Positions 38,470 through 47,016 of a stretch of 64,000 nt of DNA are shown piece after piece. Every line of letters begins with the position of its first letter. The first letter of the stretch is position 1. This DNA is from Aldersonia sp. NBC_00410 (lineage in GTDB: Bacteria > Actinomycetota > Actinomycetes > Mycobacteriales > Mycobacteriaceae). The notes below the pieces were generated by a model, which had not been told where the DNA came from, ran no database searches, and worked only from the letters and a program-made list of their open reading frames with translations. The position numbers and the translations under genes were made by a program. Location of the stretch: assembly GCF_026342035.1 (NCBI RefSeq), contig NZ_JAPENM010000003.1, positions 434,001 through 498,000 on the forward strand. The letters are read 5' to 3'.

Positions 38470-39491
38470 CGACGTCCCTCCATGACCGCGATCAGATTCT
38501 GTTGCAGCGCAGGGCCGCTCGTCGCGTGCGCGAGCACACGCTTTGCCTCGCCGGTCATGATCCGGTGGGCGGCTTCGCCGATCCGCTCGAGTCCACCGGA
38601 GAACATCGGGTTGGCCGTCAGCGGGCCGCCCGAGGGGTTGACCCGGGTGGAGCCGCCCAGGCCGATCGCCTCACGCAGGATCAGTTCCTGGTGGGTGAAC
38701 GGGGCGTGCAGTTCCGCGAGGTCGAACGAGGTGTCGCCACCGGTTGCCGCCTTGGCCGCAGCGATGGTGGACGGCGAGATCGTCAGGTCACGCGCGCCGA
38801 AGTTCGGCGTGTCGATGCGGTGTTCGAAACCGGTGATCCACGCGGGGTTCTCGCACAGTTCGCGGGCCTTGTCGCCGGTCGCGAGGATGATCGCGGCCGC
38901 ACCATCGGTGATCGGGGCGACGTCGTGCTTGCGCAGCGGGTCGGCGATGAAAGGCGTGTCGAGCAGTGCGTCGATATCGACGTCACCCTGGTAGGCGGCC
39001 GCAACCTCGGCCATCGAGCGCTGCGACCACTTGCCGGCGTCGATGCCGGCCTGGGCCTGCAGGCCGGCGATGGACAGCGAGTCCGGCCACAGCGGGGCGA
39101 CCGTGTACGGGTCGAGCTGCATGGTCATGGTCCGGCGCAGCTTGCCAGCCGAGGACTTGCCGAAGCCGTACACGAGCGCGGTCTCGACCTCGCCGGTGAT
39201 CAGCTTGACCCAGGCCTCGTACAGCGCCCAGGCGGCATCCATTTCGACGTGCGATTCGTTGATCGGCGGAACAGCGCCGATCGCGTCGATGGCGGAAATG
39301 AACGAGAAGGCGCGTCCGGCCAGGTAGTCGGACGAACCCGAGCACCAGAATCCGATGTCGGACTTGGTGATTCCAAGTTCTTTGTAAAGCTGCTGAAAGC
39401 ACGGCACGAGCATTTCCACGCCGTTGGTCGTTCCAGTGGTTTCGCGAACATGTGGTGCGTGCGCGAAACCGACGACAGCAATGTCGGTCAC
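38466..39491 (-). CDS. ltp4: Thiolase-fold lipid-transfer protein Ltp4
   Basis: A 341-residue thiolase-fold protein matching Rv3522. Typical strings are WCSGSSDYLAGRAFSFISAIDAIGAVPPINESHVEMDAAWALYEAW in order, and the C-terminal VNPSGGPLTANPMFSGGLERIGEAA. As in Ltp3, catalytic residues depart from degradative thiolases. It starts at GTG 39491, 14 bp after the OB-fold gene's stop, and overlaps ltp3. Ltp3, Ltp4 and the OB-fold protein probably form one complex. Confidence 0.9.
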   Translation of the reverse strand: MTDIAVVGFAHAPHVRETTGTTNGVEMLVPCFQQLYKELGITKSDIGFWCSGSSDYLAGRAFSFISAIDAIGAVPPINESHVEMDAAWALYEAWVKLITGEVETALVYGFGKSSAGKLRRTMTMQLDPYTVAPLWPDSLSIAGLQAQAGIDAGKWSQRSMAEVAAAYQGDVDIDALLDTPFIADPLRKHDVAPITDGAAAIILATGDKARELCENPAWITGFEHRIDTPNFGARDLTISPSTIAAAKAATGGDTSFDLAELHAPFTHQELILREAIGLGGSTRVNPSGGPLTANPMFSGGLERIGEAAHRIMTGEAKRVLAHATSGPALQQNLIAVMEGRR

Positions 39492-39505
39492 GGGGTGGGG
39501 CTCCC

Positions 39506-40504
39506 TTACAGGTGTTGTTTGTAGGTGTCGTACTCGGCGTCCGGCTCGCCGGTGGGGCGGAAGTACTCGATGTTCTCGAGTTTCGTGCCCCATTCCTCGC
39601 GTGGCCGCCACTTCGCCTCGACGCGCATGCCCATCCGCACCTCGGCGGGATCGCACTCGAGGATCAGATGCAGGAATGCGATGTCGGCGCCGTCGAGTAG
39701 CACGTACGCCGCGATGTACGGCGGCTTGATGCGCTGCCCGAGGAATGGGACGTTGACGACGCAGAACGTGGTGACGATGCCGCGGTCCGGCAGTTCGACC
39801 TGCTCGGTGGTCGGCTCTCCGTTGGTCGGGTTGGCGCCGCGCGGCGGGATGTAGACCTTGCCGTTGGCTTCGGAACGGCCACCGAGCAGCTTGCCCTCGG
39901 CCAGGCCGCGCAGGTAGTAGGACTCTTCGTAGGACGCCGAGTGGTCGATCTCGAGGTGCACCGGCGTGATCAGCATCGTGACCGGGTCGGAATCGGTTGC
40001 CGCCGGGGTGGATTCGACATCCTCACCCGGCACGAAGCACGCGATGTCGTGAATGGACCCGACAGTTTCCTCGGCCCACTTGATCCGCACCCGCATGCCG
40101 GTGTTGATGTCATGAGGGGACGCGACGTCGACCGCATGCAGGATCGAGGTGTCGGCGCCGTCGAGCTGGATCAGCGCCCACGCGAACGGGCGATCGAACG
40201 GCTGCCCGGGCAGCGGGTCGCGGACCCAGGTCCACGACTTGACGGTGCCGACAGACGACACATCGACGAACTCGTCGAGCGCCGCGGCGGTGCCGGGGTC
40301 GTACTCCTGCGGCGGAACGAATACCCGACCGTCGGACCCGCGGATGCCGACAACGCGGCGATCCCGAAGCCCGGTGAGGAACCGGCCGATGACCGGCCCC
40401 ACCGATCTGGTGTAGTCGAAGTCGAGGATCAGGGGCGCGCTTAGCGGCTTCTCCTGATCCGTCCTTGCTGGCAACTCGGCCGTCGTGCTGTTCCCAAAGC
40501 TCAC
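39506..40504 (-). CDS. Tandem OB-fold protein, Rv3521-like
   Basis: A 332-residue protein with two DUF35-type OB-fold units, one in residues about 60-140 (GRVFVPPQEYDPGTAAALDEFVD... PFAWALIQLDGAD) and one in residues about 200-300 (GKVYIPPRGANP... PPYIAAYVLLDGADIAFLH). Such proteins bind and shape the active site of thiolase-fold Ltp partners. It is the first gene of the five-gene operon OB-ltp4-ltp3-F420-KSI-like. GTG 40504 lies 10 bp from a KstR box. Confidence 0.88.
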   Translation of the reverse strand: MSFGNSTTAELPARTDQEKPLSAPLILDFDYTRSVGPVIGRFLTGLRDRRVVGIRGSDGRVFVPPQEYDPGTAAALDEFVDVSSVGTVKSWTWVRDPLPGQPFDRPFAWALIQLDGADTSILHAVDVASPHDINTGMRVRIKWAEETVGSIHDIACFVPGEDVESTPAATDSDPVTMLITPVHLEIDHSASYEESYYLRGLAEGKLLGGRSEANGKVYIPPRGANPTNGEPTTEQVELPDRGIVTTFCVVNVPFLGQRIKPPYIAAYVLLDGADIAFLHLILECDPAEVRMGMRVEAKWRPREEWGTKLENIEYFRPTGEPDAEYDTYKQHL

Positions 40505-40513
40505 GAGGTCGAG

Positions 40514-40527
40514 TAGAACAGGTTCTT
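40514..40527. promoter_or_regulatory. KstR box between the OB-fold and Rv3520c-like genes
   Basis: TAGAACAGGTTCTT fits the consensus except for the last base. It lies 10 bp before the OB-fold gene and 36 bp before the divergent F420-type gene, so one site may serve both. Confidence 0.75.
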
Positions 40528-40562
40528 ATTCTGGTCGCAAGAGTCGAGGAAAGGGCGAGGTA

Positions 40563-41600
40563 GTGAAGCTGGGACTGCAACTCGGGTATTGGATGGCCCA
40601 ACCGCCGACGAACGCGGGGGAATTGGTGCGTGCCGCCGAGGATTCCGGCTTCGATGCGGTGTTCGCCGCGGAGTCGTGGGGTTCGGACGCGTTCACCCCA
40701 CTGGCCTGGTGGGGCTCGAGTACGCAGAAGGTGCGCCTCGGGACGTCGGTAGCGCAGCTGTCCGCACGTACTCCGACCAGCGCCGCCATGCACGCGCTGA
40801 CGCTGGATCACCTCAGTGGCGGCCGCGCGATCCTGGGCCTCGGTGTGTCCGGTCCGCAGGTCGTCGAGGGCTGGTACGGACAGCCGTTTGCGAAGCCGCT
40901 GGCCCGCACTCGCGAGTACGTCTCGATCATCCGTCAGGTGCTCGCCCGGGAATCCCACGTGCGCAACGATGGGCCGCACTACCCACTTCCGCTGACCGGA
41001 GAAAATGCCAGTGGCCTGGGCAAACCGCTCAAGCCGATCACCCACCCGCTGCGTGCCGATCTGCCGATCTGGCTCGGTGCCGAGGGCCCGAAGAACGTCG
41101 CGCTCACCGCCGAGATCGCCGACGGCTGGCTGGCGATCTACTACTCGCCGCGCCTGGCGCCGATGTACAACGAGTGGCTCGACGAGGGCTTCGCCCGCGA
41201 GGGCGCGCGGCACACCCGCGAGACCTTCGAGATTGCTGCAACCTGCCAGATCGTGATCACCGACGATCGGCAGGGCGAGATCGATCGGATGAAGCCGATT
41301 CTGGCCCTTTACGTGGGCGGAATGGGTGCGGCGGAGATGAACTTCCACGCCGATGTCTACCGCCGGATGGGTTACCACAAGGAGGTCGCCGAGATTGGCG
41401 AGCTGTTCCGCACCGGGCGCAAGGACGAGGCCGCCAAGGCGGTGCCGGACGAGATGGTGTCCGAGACGATGATCATCGGGAACGACGCGGAAGTCCGGCA
41501 GGATCTAAAGCGCTGGGAAGACGCCGGCGTCACCATGCTCTTGCTCACCGCGCAGAACGGCGAACAGATCAAGAAACTGGCCGCTCTTGCCGATAGTTAG
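40563..41600 (+). CDS. F420-type LLM oxidoreductase, Rv3520c-like
   Basis: A 345-residue luciferase-like TIM barrel equal in plan to Rv3520c: MKLGLQLGYW, EDSGFDAVFAAESWGSDAFTPLAWWGS, HLSGGRAILGLGVSGPQVVEGWYG and a C-terminal GVTMLLLTAQNGEQI. The family uses coenzyme F420. GTG 40563 follows AAGGGCGAGG. It belongs to the KstR group, opposite the OB-fold gene. Its TAG stop lies inside the KstR box of the next gene. Confidence 0.9.
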   Translation: MKLGLQLGYWMAQPPTNAGELVRAAEDSGFDAVFAAESWGSDAFTPLAWWGSSTQKVRLGTSVAQLSARTPTSAAMHALTLDHLSGGRAILGLGVSGPQVVEGWYGQPFAKPLARTREYVSIIRQVLARESHVRNDGPHYPLPLTGENASGLGKPLKPITHPLRADLPIWLGAEGPKNVALTAEIADGWLAIYYSPRLAPMYNEWLDEGFAREGARHTRETFEIAATCQIVITDDRQGEIDRMKPILALYVGGMGAAEMNFHADVYRRMGYHKEVAEIGELFRTGRKDEAAKAVPDEMVSETMIIGNDAEVRQDLKRWEDAGVTMLLLTAQNGEQIKKLAALADS

Positions 41601-41611
41601 AACACGTTCTA
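41598..41611. promoter_or_regulatory. KstR box overlapping a stop codon
   Basis: TAGAACACGTTCTA is a perfect 14-bp KstR palindrome. Its first three bases are the stop codon of the preceding gene. It lies 12 bp before the next start at 41623. Confidence 0.9.
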
Positions 41612-41622
41612 GATTTGACGCT

Positions 41623-43179
41623 GTGAGCAACGAACCAACTCCTGGACTCTGGAACATCGCTGCGGACGATCCCGGGCGCATCGCGCTTGTCGATCCCGAC
41701 GGTCGCGAAGTCAGCTACGGCGAACTCGCCGCGGCTGCCGATCGGTACGGGCGGGGCATGCAGGCGATGGGCCTGCGTCCCGGCGACTCGGTCGTGATGA
41801 TGCTGCACAACACGGCCGAGCTGGTGGCGTTCTACTTCGCCGCTTTCCAGACCGGCACCTACATCGTGGCCGCGAACTGGCACCTGACCGGTCCCGAGGT
41901 CGCCTACATCCTCTCCGACAGCGAGGCGAAGATCTTCCTGGCCGGCGACCGGTTCGCCGAGGCCGCGACGATCGCCGCCGACGAGGCCGGGCTGCCCGCC
42001 GATCGCCGCTTCTCGGTCGGTGCGATCGACGGATTCCGTCCGCTGTCCGAGCTGGGCGCGGGGGAGACCGGGCGCCCCGACATCCAGACCACCGGTGCAC
42101 CGATGCTCTACACCTCGGGCACCACGGGTAAGCCGAAGGGTGTCAAGCGTCCGCTCACCGGCGCGAACCCGAACGACGTGCCGCTGGCGTCGAGTGGCTT
42201 CTTCGGCATCTTCGGGATCAAGCCGTTCGACAACCACGTGCACATCTGTGGCTCGCCGCTGTACCACACCGCGGTGCTGAACTTCGTCACCATCTCGATT
42301 CAGCTGGGCCACACCGCGGTTCTGATGGACCGCTGGGATGCCGAACAGATGATCGCGCTGATCGAGAAGTACAAGGTCACGCACAGCCACATGGTGCCGA
42401 CCCAGTTCAACCGTTTGCTCGCGCTGCCCGAGGACGTGCGCAAGAAGTACGACGTGTCCTCGTTGCGCTGCGTGATCCACGGTGCTGCTCCCTGCCCGCA
42501 GGAAGTGAAGCGACAGATGCTGGAGTGGTGGGGCCCGGTTGTCACCGAGTACTACGCGGCCACCGAGGGCGGCGGCACAACGATCTTCGGCGACGAGTGG
42601 CTGCGCAAGCCCGGTTCGGTCGGCAAGGCGTGGCCGAACTCCGTGGTCAAGATCCTCGACGACGACGGCAACGAGCTGCCGCCCGGCGAGATCGGCCCGG
42701 TGTACATGCGCATGGGCGGTTCGACCTTCGAGTACAAGGGTGACAAGAAGAAGACCGAAGAGGGCCGCGTCGGCGACCTGTTCACCCTCGGCGACGTCGG
42801 GTACATGGACTCCGACGGCTACCTCTTCCTGTGCGACCGCAAGTCGGACATGATCATCTCCGGCGGCGTGAACATCTACCCGGCCGAGATCGAGGGCGAG
42901 CTCATCCTGCACCCCAAGATCGCCGATGTCGCGGTATTCGGCGTGCCGCACGCGGACTGGGGCGAGGAGATCAAGGCCGTCGTGCAGCCCGAGGAGGGCG
43001 TCGAGCCCAGCGATGAGCTCACCGCCGAGATCCTCGAGTTCGCGAAGGCGCGCCTGGCGAAGTTCAAGCTGCCGAAGTCGGTCGACTACGCCGTCGAACT
43101 GCCGCGCGACCCGAACGGCAAGCTGTACAAGCGCAAGCTGCGCGACCCGTACTGGGCCGATCGCAAGACCGCGATCTAA
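41623..43179 (+). CDS. Acyl-CoA synthetase (FadD family), extra to the M. tuberculosis set
   Basis: A 518-residue adenylate-forming ligase. It has YTSGTTGKPKGVKR (P-loop), YYAATEGGG (adenylate motif), FTLGDVGYMDSDGYLF, SGGVNIYPAEIE and the catalytic Lys in DPNGKLYKR. It is neither FadD19 (45373) nor FadD17 (48178) by sequence, and the M. tuberculosis region I know has none here. It lies directly behind a perfect KstR box. It probably activates a steroid carboxylate of another side-chain length, such as a C24 or C22 acid. The substrate is inference. Confidence 0.85.
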   Translation: MSNEPTPGLWNIAADDPGRIALVDPDGREVSYGELAAAADRYGRGMQAMGLRPGDSVVMMLHNTAELVAFYFAAFQTGTYIVAANWHLTGPEVAYILSDSEAKIFLAGDRFAEAATIAADEAGLPADRRFSVGAIDGFRPLSELGAGETGRPDIQTTGAPMLYTSGTTGKPKGVKRPLTGANPNDVPLASSGFFGIFGIKPFDNHVHICGSPLYHTAVLNFVTISIQLGHTAVLMDRWDAEQMIALIEKYKVTHSHMVPTQFNRLLALPEDVRKKYDVSSLRCVIHGAAPCPQEVKRQMLEWWGPVVTEYYAATEGGGTTIFGDEWLRKPGSVGKAWPNSVVKILDDDGNELPPGEIGPVYMRMGGSTFEYKGDKKKTEEGRVGDLFTLGDVGYMDSDGYLFLCDRKSDMIISGGVNIYPAEIEGELILHPKIADVAVFGVPHADWGEEIKAVVQPEEGVEPSDELTAEILEFAKARLAKFKLPKSVDYAVELPRDPNGKLYKRKLRDPYWADRKTAI

Positions 43180-43205
43180 CTGCACGGCGTCGGCACGCTG
43201 ACGGG

Positions 43206-43237
43206 AGCCCGCCGGATCATTCGCGATCCGGCGGGCT
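43206..43237 (+). terminator. Hairpin terminator after the acyl-CoA synthetase
   Basis: A perfect 13-bp stem (43206-43218 with 43225-43237) and six-base loop, followed by TTTC, 26 bp after the stop. Confidence 0.8.
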
Positions 43238-43256
43238 TTCCGCTGTCTCCCCCGTC

Positions 43257-43308
43257 CGGAGTGAACGGAAGCGTTCACTCCGCTCAACGCAACAAATCTT
43301 CCGTTCAC
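43257..43308. repeat. Left 52-bp inverted repeat of the AbiEi/VSR-like cassette
   Basis: This segment is the reverse complement of 44375-44426 with two mismatches in 52 bases. It contains a perfect 10-bp hairpin (43258-43267 with 43272-43281, loop GAAG) and a second, inverted copy of GTGAACGGAAG at its inner end. No target duplication is visible outside the pair. Confidence 0.85.
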
Positions 43309-43327
43309 ACGTCAAACGTGCTTCCGC

Positions 43328-43354
43328 GTATCCACAGGGCTCGCGTTGTCCACA
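43328..43354. promoter_or_regulatory. Two DnaA-box-like sites
   Basis: GTATCCACA (43328-43336) and TTGTCCACA (43346-43354) each differ by one base from TTATCCACA, and the second is the common high-GC actinobacterial form. Both are followed by GGGC and are 18 bp apart. They lie inside the cassette, between the left inverted repeat and the gene. Confidence 0.45.
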
Positions 43355-43418
43355 GGGCAATTCCGAATGCCTGGTAGGCACCGAGGAACGGTCGGTGCTT
43401 GCTCGCATCGTCTGACAC

Positions 43419-44378
43419 ATGCGAATGGGAACTTGGGCGGAGAACCCGGACAGTCTGCACAAGGTCAGCTTGGACGGCGTCGTAACCGTCGCCGCCCTCG
43501 AGGGTCTGGGTATTACGCGTTCGACGATTTGGCGACGGTGCGAGCGGGGCGGCCGCTGGCGACGGTTACTCCCGGGCGTCGTCATGCTGCACGCCGGCGC
43601 TCCCACGGCGCGACAACGCACTATCGCGGCAATGATGTGCGCCGGGCAGGGCGCGATGCTGACCGGGCGATCGGCTTTGCGAGAGTACGGATTTGGCGTG
43701 CCGTTCCATGACGTGCACGTGCTGTTGCCGGACCGGCGGCGGGTGCAGTCACGCGAGTTCCTATATGTCGAGCGGACAATCAGGCTTCCCGAACCGGAGA
43801 TGCGCAATGGCCTCCCATGTGCACCCATCGCTCGATCCGTTGTGGACGCTGCGCGCCGATCGAAGACACTGGACGCGGCGCGAGATGTGATCGCCCAAGC
43901 CGTCCAGCGTGGGTCAATCTCGGTCGCTGACTTGGCAGCCGAGTTGAGCGAAGGAAGTGTTCGCGGCTCAGCCCTCCCGCGAATCGCGCTCGGCGAGGTC
44001 GGAACGGATGTTCACTCGGTCGCCGAGATCAAGGCTCGTGAACTGTGGTCCCGGAGTGGGCTACCGGAGATGCTGTTCAACGTCGATGTGCTCGACTCGC
44101 GCGGACGTTTCATCGCGCGGCCGGACGGCTGGATCGCCTCAGTCGCTCTGGCGTGGGAGATCGATTCGTTCGGCTGGCACTTATCGCCGGCGCACTATCG
44201 AATGACCCTCGAGCGGCGGGCCGTCATGCAGTCGCACGGCATCATCGTGTTTTCAACCGCGCCGACGATGATCCTCGAGAAGCCGGAGCGGACGCTGCGC
44301 GAGCTCAAAGCTCACTTCGAGCTGGCAGCACAGCGTCCGCGTCCAAGTGTTTCGTTCCGACTCCGCGCGTCATCGTGA
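43419..44378 (+). CDS. AbiEi-like plus VSR/DUF559-like protein in an inverted-repeat cassette
   Basis: A 319-residue protein. Residues about 15-90 resemble the AbiEi family winged helix of type IV toxin-antitoxin antitoxins (VVTVAALEGLGITRSTIWRRCERGGRW, then RLLPGVVMLHAG). The C-terminal part (about 230-310) reads IARPDGWIASVALAWEIDSFGWHLS followed by GIIVFSTAPT, similar to VSR/DUF559 nuclease-like domains of solitary actinobacterial genes. The usual E-x-K is E-x-D here, so nuclease activity may be lost. The TGA lies inside the right inverted repeat. No cognate AbiEii toxin gene is next to it. The start is ATG 43419; ATG 43425 is possible. Confidence 0.75.
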   Translation: MRMGTWAENPDSLHKVSLDGVVTVAALEGLGITRSTIWRRCERGGRWRRLLPGVVMLHAGAPTARQRTIAAMMCAGQGAMLTGRSALREYGFGVPFHDVHVLLPDRRRVQSREFLYVERTIRLPEPEMRNGLPCAPIARSVVDAARRSKTLDAARDVIAQAVQRGSISVADLAAELSEGSVRGSALPRIALGEVGTDVHSVAEIKARELWSRSGLPEMLFNVDVLDSRGRFIARPDGWIASVALAWEIDSFGWHLSPAHYRMTLERRAVMQSHGIIVFSTAPTMILEKPERTLRELKAHFELAAQRPRPSVSFRLRASS

Positions 44379-44426
44379 ACGGAAGATTTGTAGCGTTCAG
44401 CGGAGTGAACGCTTCCGTTCACTCCG
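44375..44426. repeat. Right 52-bp inverted repeat of the cassette
   Basis: This is the inverted partner of 43257-43308. It overlaps the stop of the AbiEi/VSR-like gene and contains the same 10-bp hairpin (44402-44411 with 44416-44425, loop CTTC). It lies 22 bp from the echA19 stop and may double as a terminator. Confidence 0.85.
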
Positions 44427-44448
44427 CCCAGGGGGTGGCGAGTGAGGA

Positions 44449-45294
44449 CTACTTGCCCTGGAAGTTCGGCTTCCGCTTCTCCTTGAACGCCTTCGGGCCT
44501 TCCTTGGCATCGGCGGACTTGAAGACGGCGATACCGATCTCGGCGTCCAGCTTGAATGCCTCGTTCTCGTGCATGCCTTCCGTCTCGCGGATGGTGCGCA
44601 GGATGGCCTGCACGGCAAGCGGGCCGTTGTGCGCGATGATCTCGGCGAGTTCGAGCGCCTTGGTCAGCGCCTGGCCGTCCGGAACGACGTGGCCGATCAG
44701 GCCCATCTCCAACGCCTCGGGGGCGGTGATGTGGCGTCCGGTCAGCAGGATGTCGGCGGCAATGGTGTACGGCACCTGGCGCACCAGGCGGACGGCGGAG
44801 CCGCCGAGCGGGTAGAGGCTCCACTTGGCCTCCGAGACGCCGAACTTGGCGCTTTCACCGGCCACGCGGATGTCGGTGCCCTGCAGAATCTCGGTGCCGC
44901 CGGCGATGGCCGGGCCCTCGACCGCAGCGATCAGGGGCTTGGTGAGGCGACGGCCCTTGAGCAGTGCGTCGATGCGGGACATGTCCATCAGGCCGCTGCC
45001 GCCGGTGCCCTTGCCGAACGAATCGCCGGGGTGGCTCTGCGTCATGGCCTTGAGGTCGGCACCGGCGCAGAAGGCGCCACCCGCGCCGGTCAGGATCGCG
45101 ACGCGGATCTCCGGATCGTTGTCCACCCGGTCCCAGGCGTCGCGCATGATCGCGGTCATCTCGGCGGACAGCGCGTTGCGGGCCTCGGGACGGTTCATCG
45201 TCACGATCAGGACGTTGCCGCGCTTCTCGACGAGGCAGTGCGGCTGCGCGGCCTCGCTGGAGTTGGTTGCGGTGGTGTCGGAAGGGGTGGACAC
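44449..45294 (-). CDS. echA19: Enoyl-CoA hydratase EchA19
   Basis: A 281-residue crotonase-fold hydratase for steroid enoyl-CoA esters in side-chain beta-oxidation. The active-site strands are [15 protein letters not shown] and [33 protein letters not shown]. An N-terminal extension of about 20 residues, rich in Ser and Thr, precedes the fold. GTG 45294 has GGAGC upstream. It is divergent from fadD19, the same pair as Rv3516/Rv3515c, across one KstR box. Confidence 0.92.
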   Translation of the reverse strand: MSTPSDTTATNSSEAAQPHCLVEKRGNVLIVTMNRPEARNALSAEMTAIMRDAWDRVDNDPEIRVAILTGAGGAFCAGADLKAMTQSHPGDSFGKGTGGSGLMDMSRIDALLKGRRLTKPLIAAVEGPAIAGGTEILQGTDIRVAGESAKFGVSEAKWSLYPLGGSAVRLVRQVPYTIAADILLTGRHITAPEALEMGLIGHVVPDGQALTKALELAEIIAHNGPLAVQAILRTIRETEGMHENEAFKLDAEIGIAVFKSADAKEGPKAFKEKRKPNFQGK

Positions 45295-45348
45295 TTGGCT
45301 GCTCCGATACACGTGTGAGGTACGCCGCTGGGGCTTCTTGCCAGAAAC

Positions 45349-45362
45349 GGTAACACGTTCTA
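45349..45362. promoter_or_regulatory. KstR box between echA19 and fadD19
   Basis: GGTAACACGTTCTA matches the consensus except for the first base. It lies 10 bp before the fadD19 start and 54 bp before echA19. Confidence 0.8.
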
Positions 45363-45372
45363 TTTTTGACCC

Positions 45373-47016
45373 GTGGCTTACAACATCGCTGACCTTGTCG
45401 AACACGCTGTGGACCTTATGCCGGAGCGCGTCGTTCTCGCTGACGACCACCACGAGGTGACCTACGCGCAACTGGAGGATCGGGCCAACCGTCTGGCTCA
45501 CTACCTGCAGGAACAGGGTGTGGTCGCCGGTGACAAGGTGGGTATCTACTCGCGCAATACCTGCGAGGCCATCGAGGCGATGATTGCCATCTTCAAGCTG
45601 CGTGCGGTGATGGTGAACGTCAACTTCCGCTACGTCGAGAACGAGTTGCATTACATCTTCGACAATTCGGACATGGTGGCCCTCGTGCACGAGCGCCGCT
45701 ACTCGTCGAAGGTGGCAGCGGTCCGCGGGCGCACCCCGGCACTGAAGACCACCGTTGTGGTCGAGGACGGTACCGATGAGCCCTTCGACGGCATCGAGTA
45801 CGAGCAGGCCCTCGCCCAGTCCTCGCCGGCACGTGATTTCGGAGAGCGGAGCGGCGACGACATCTACATGCTCTACACCGGTGGCACCACCGGCGCGCCG
45901 AAGGGCGTGATGTGGCGGCACGAGGACGTCTGGCGTGTGCTCGGTGGCGGCATCAACTTCCTCACCGGAGAGTACGTCAACGACGAATGGGAGCTCGCTC
46001 GCGTCGGCGCGGAGAACCCGCCGATGACGCGCTTCCCGATCCCGCCGATGATCCACGGCGGCTCGCAGTGGGCCACATTCCAGAGCCTCTTTGCCGGCAG
46101 CAAGGCCGTAATGATCCCGGACTTCGACGCGCACGGCGTGTGGCAGGCGATCGACAACCACAAGATCAACCTGATCTTCATCACCGGTGACGCGATGGCG
46201 CGCCCGATGCTCGACGCGCTCAAGGAAGGCAACCCGAACACGGGCGAGCCCTACGACCTGTCGTCGCTGTGGATGATGGCCAGCAGCGCGGCGCTGTTCT
46301 CGCCGAGCATCAAGGACGAGTACGTCGATCTGCTCCCGAACCGGATGATCACCGACTCGATCGGTTCGTCCGAGACCGGCTTCGGCGGACTCAGCACCGT
46401 GACGAAGGGCTCGCACGACGGCGGGCCGCGCGTCAAGATCGACGCCTCAACCACGGTGCTCAACGACGACGGTCACCCGGTCGCGCCCGGCTCCGGCGAG
46501 ATCGGCTTCATCGCCCGGAAGGGTCACATTCCCCTCGGCTACTACAAGGACGAGGAGAAGACCAAGGCGACGTTCAAGGAGTTCCACGGCGTCCGCTACT
46601 CCATCCCCGGTGACTTCGCGCGCGTCGAGGAGGACCTCACGGTCACCATGCTCGGCCGCGGTTCGGTGAGCATCAACAGCGGTGGCGAGAAGATCTATCC
46701 CGAAGAGGTCGAGGGCGCCCTGAAGGCCCACCCGGACGTGTTCGATGCGATTGTCGTCGGTGTGCCCGACGAGCGCTGGGGTCAGCGGGTCGCCGCGGTG
46801 ATCCATCCGCGTGAAGGCAAGCGCCCGACGTTCGCGGAGCTGCGTCCGGTCCTCGAGCAGGAGATCGCGTCCTACAAGTTCCCGCGTTCGTTCTGGTTCG
46901 TCGACGAGATCAAGCGTTCGCCCGCGGGCAAGCCCGACTACAAGTGGGCCCAGGCGCAGGCCGATGCCCGTCCCGCGGACGAGGTTGCCGAAGCGGCGAA
47001 GCGTGAGACGGTCTGA
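45373..47016 (+). CDS. fadD19: Steroid side-chain acyl-CoA ligase FadD19
   Basis: A 547-residue adenylate-forming ligase that activates C26-acids of cholesterol or phytosterol side chains. It contains [57 protein letters not shown] in order, and the catalytic Lys in [10 protein letters not shown]. Opening residues [14 protein letters not shown] match the M. tuberculosis protein (Rv3515c). GTG 45373 is 10 bp after the KstR box, so it may have a very short leader. Its stop overlaps the next gene (TGATG). Confidence 0.95.
   Translation: MAYNIADLVEHAVDLMPERVVLADDHHEVTYAQLEDRANRLAHYLQEQGVVAGDKVGIYSRNTCEAIEAMIAIFKLRAVMVNVNFRYVENELHYIFDNSDMVALVHERRYSSKVAAVRGRTPALKTTVVVEDGTDEPFDGIEYEQALAQSSPARDFGERSGDDIYMLYTGGTTGAPKGVMWRHEDVWRVLGGGINFLTGEYVNDEWELARVGAENPPMTRFPIPPMIHGGSQWATFQSLFAGSKAVMIPDFDAHGVWQAIDNHKINLIFITGDAMARPMLDALKEGNPNTGEPYDLSSLWMMASSAALFSPSIKDEYVDLLPNRMITDSIGSSETGFGGLSTVTKGSHDGGPRVKIDASTTVLNDDGHPVAPGSGEIGFIARKGHIPLGYYKDEEKTKATFKEFHGVRYSIPGDFARVEEDLTVTMLGRGSVSINSGGEKIYPEEVEGALKAHPDVFDAIVVGVPDERWGQRVAAVIHPREGKRPTFAELRPVLEQEIASYKFPRSFWFVDEIKRSPAGKPDYKWAQAQADARPADEVAEAAKRETV

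Noticed and set aside
43257-44426. Classical insertion sequence
   Set aside because: Inverted repeats are present but there is no transposase and no target-site duplication is visible.
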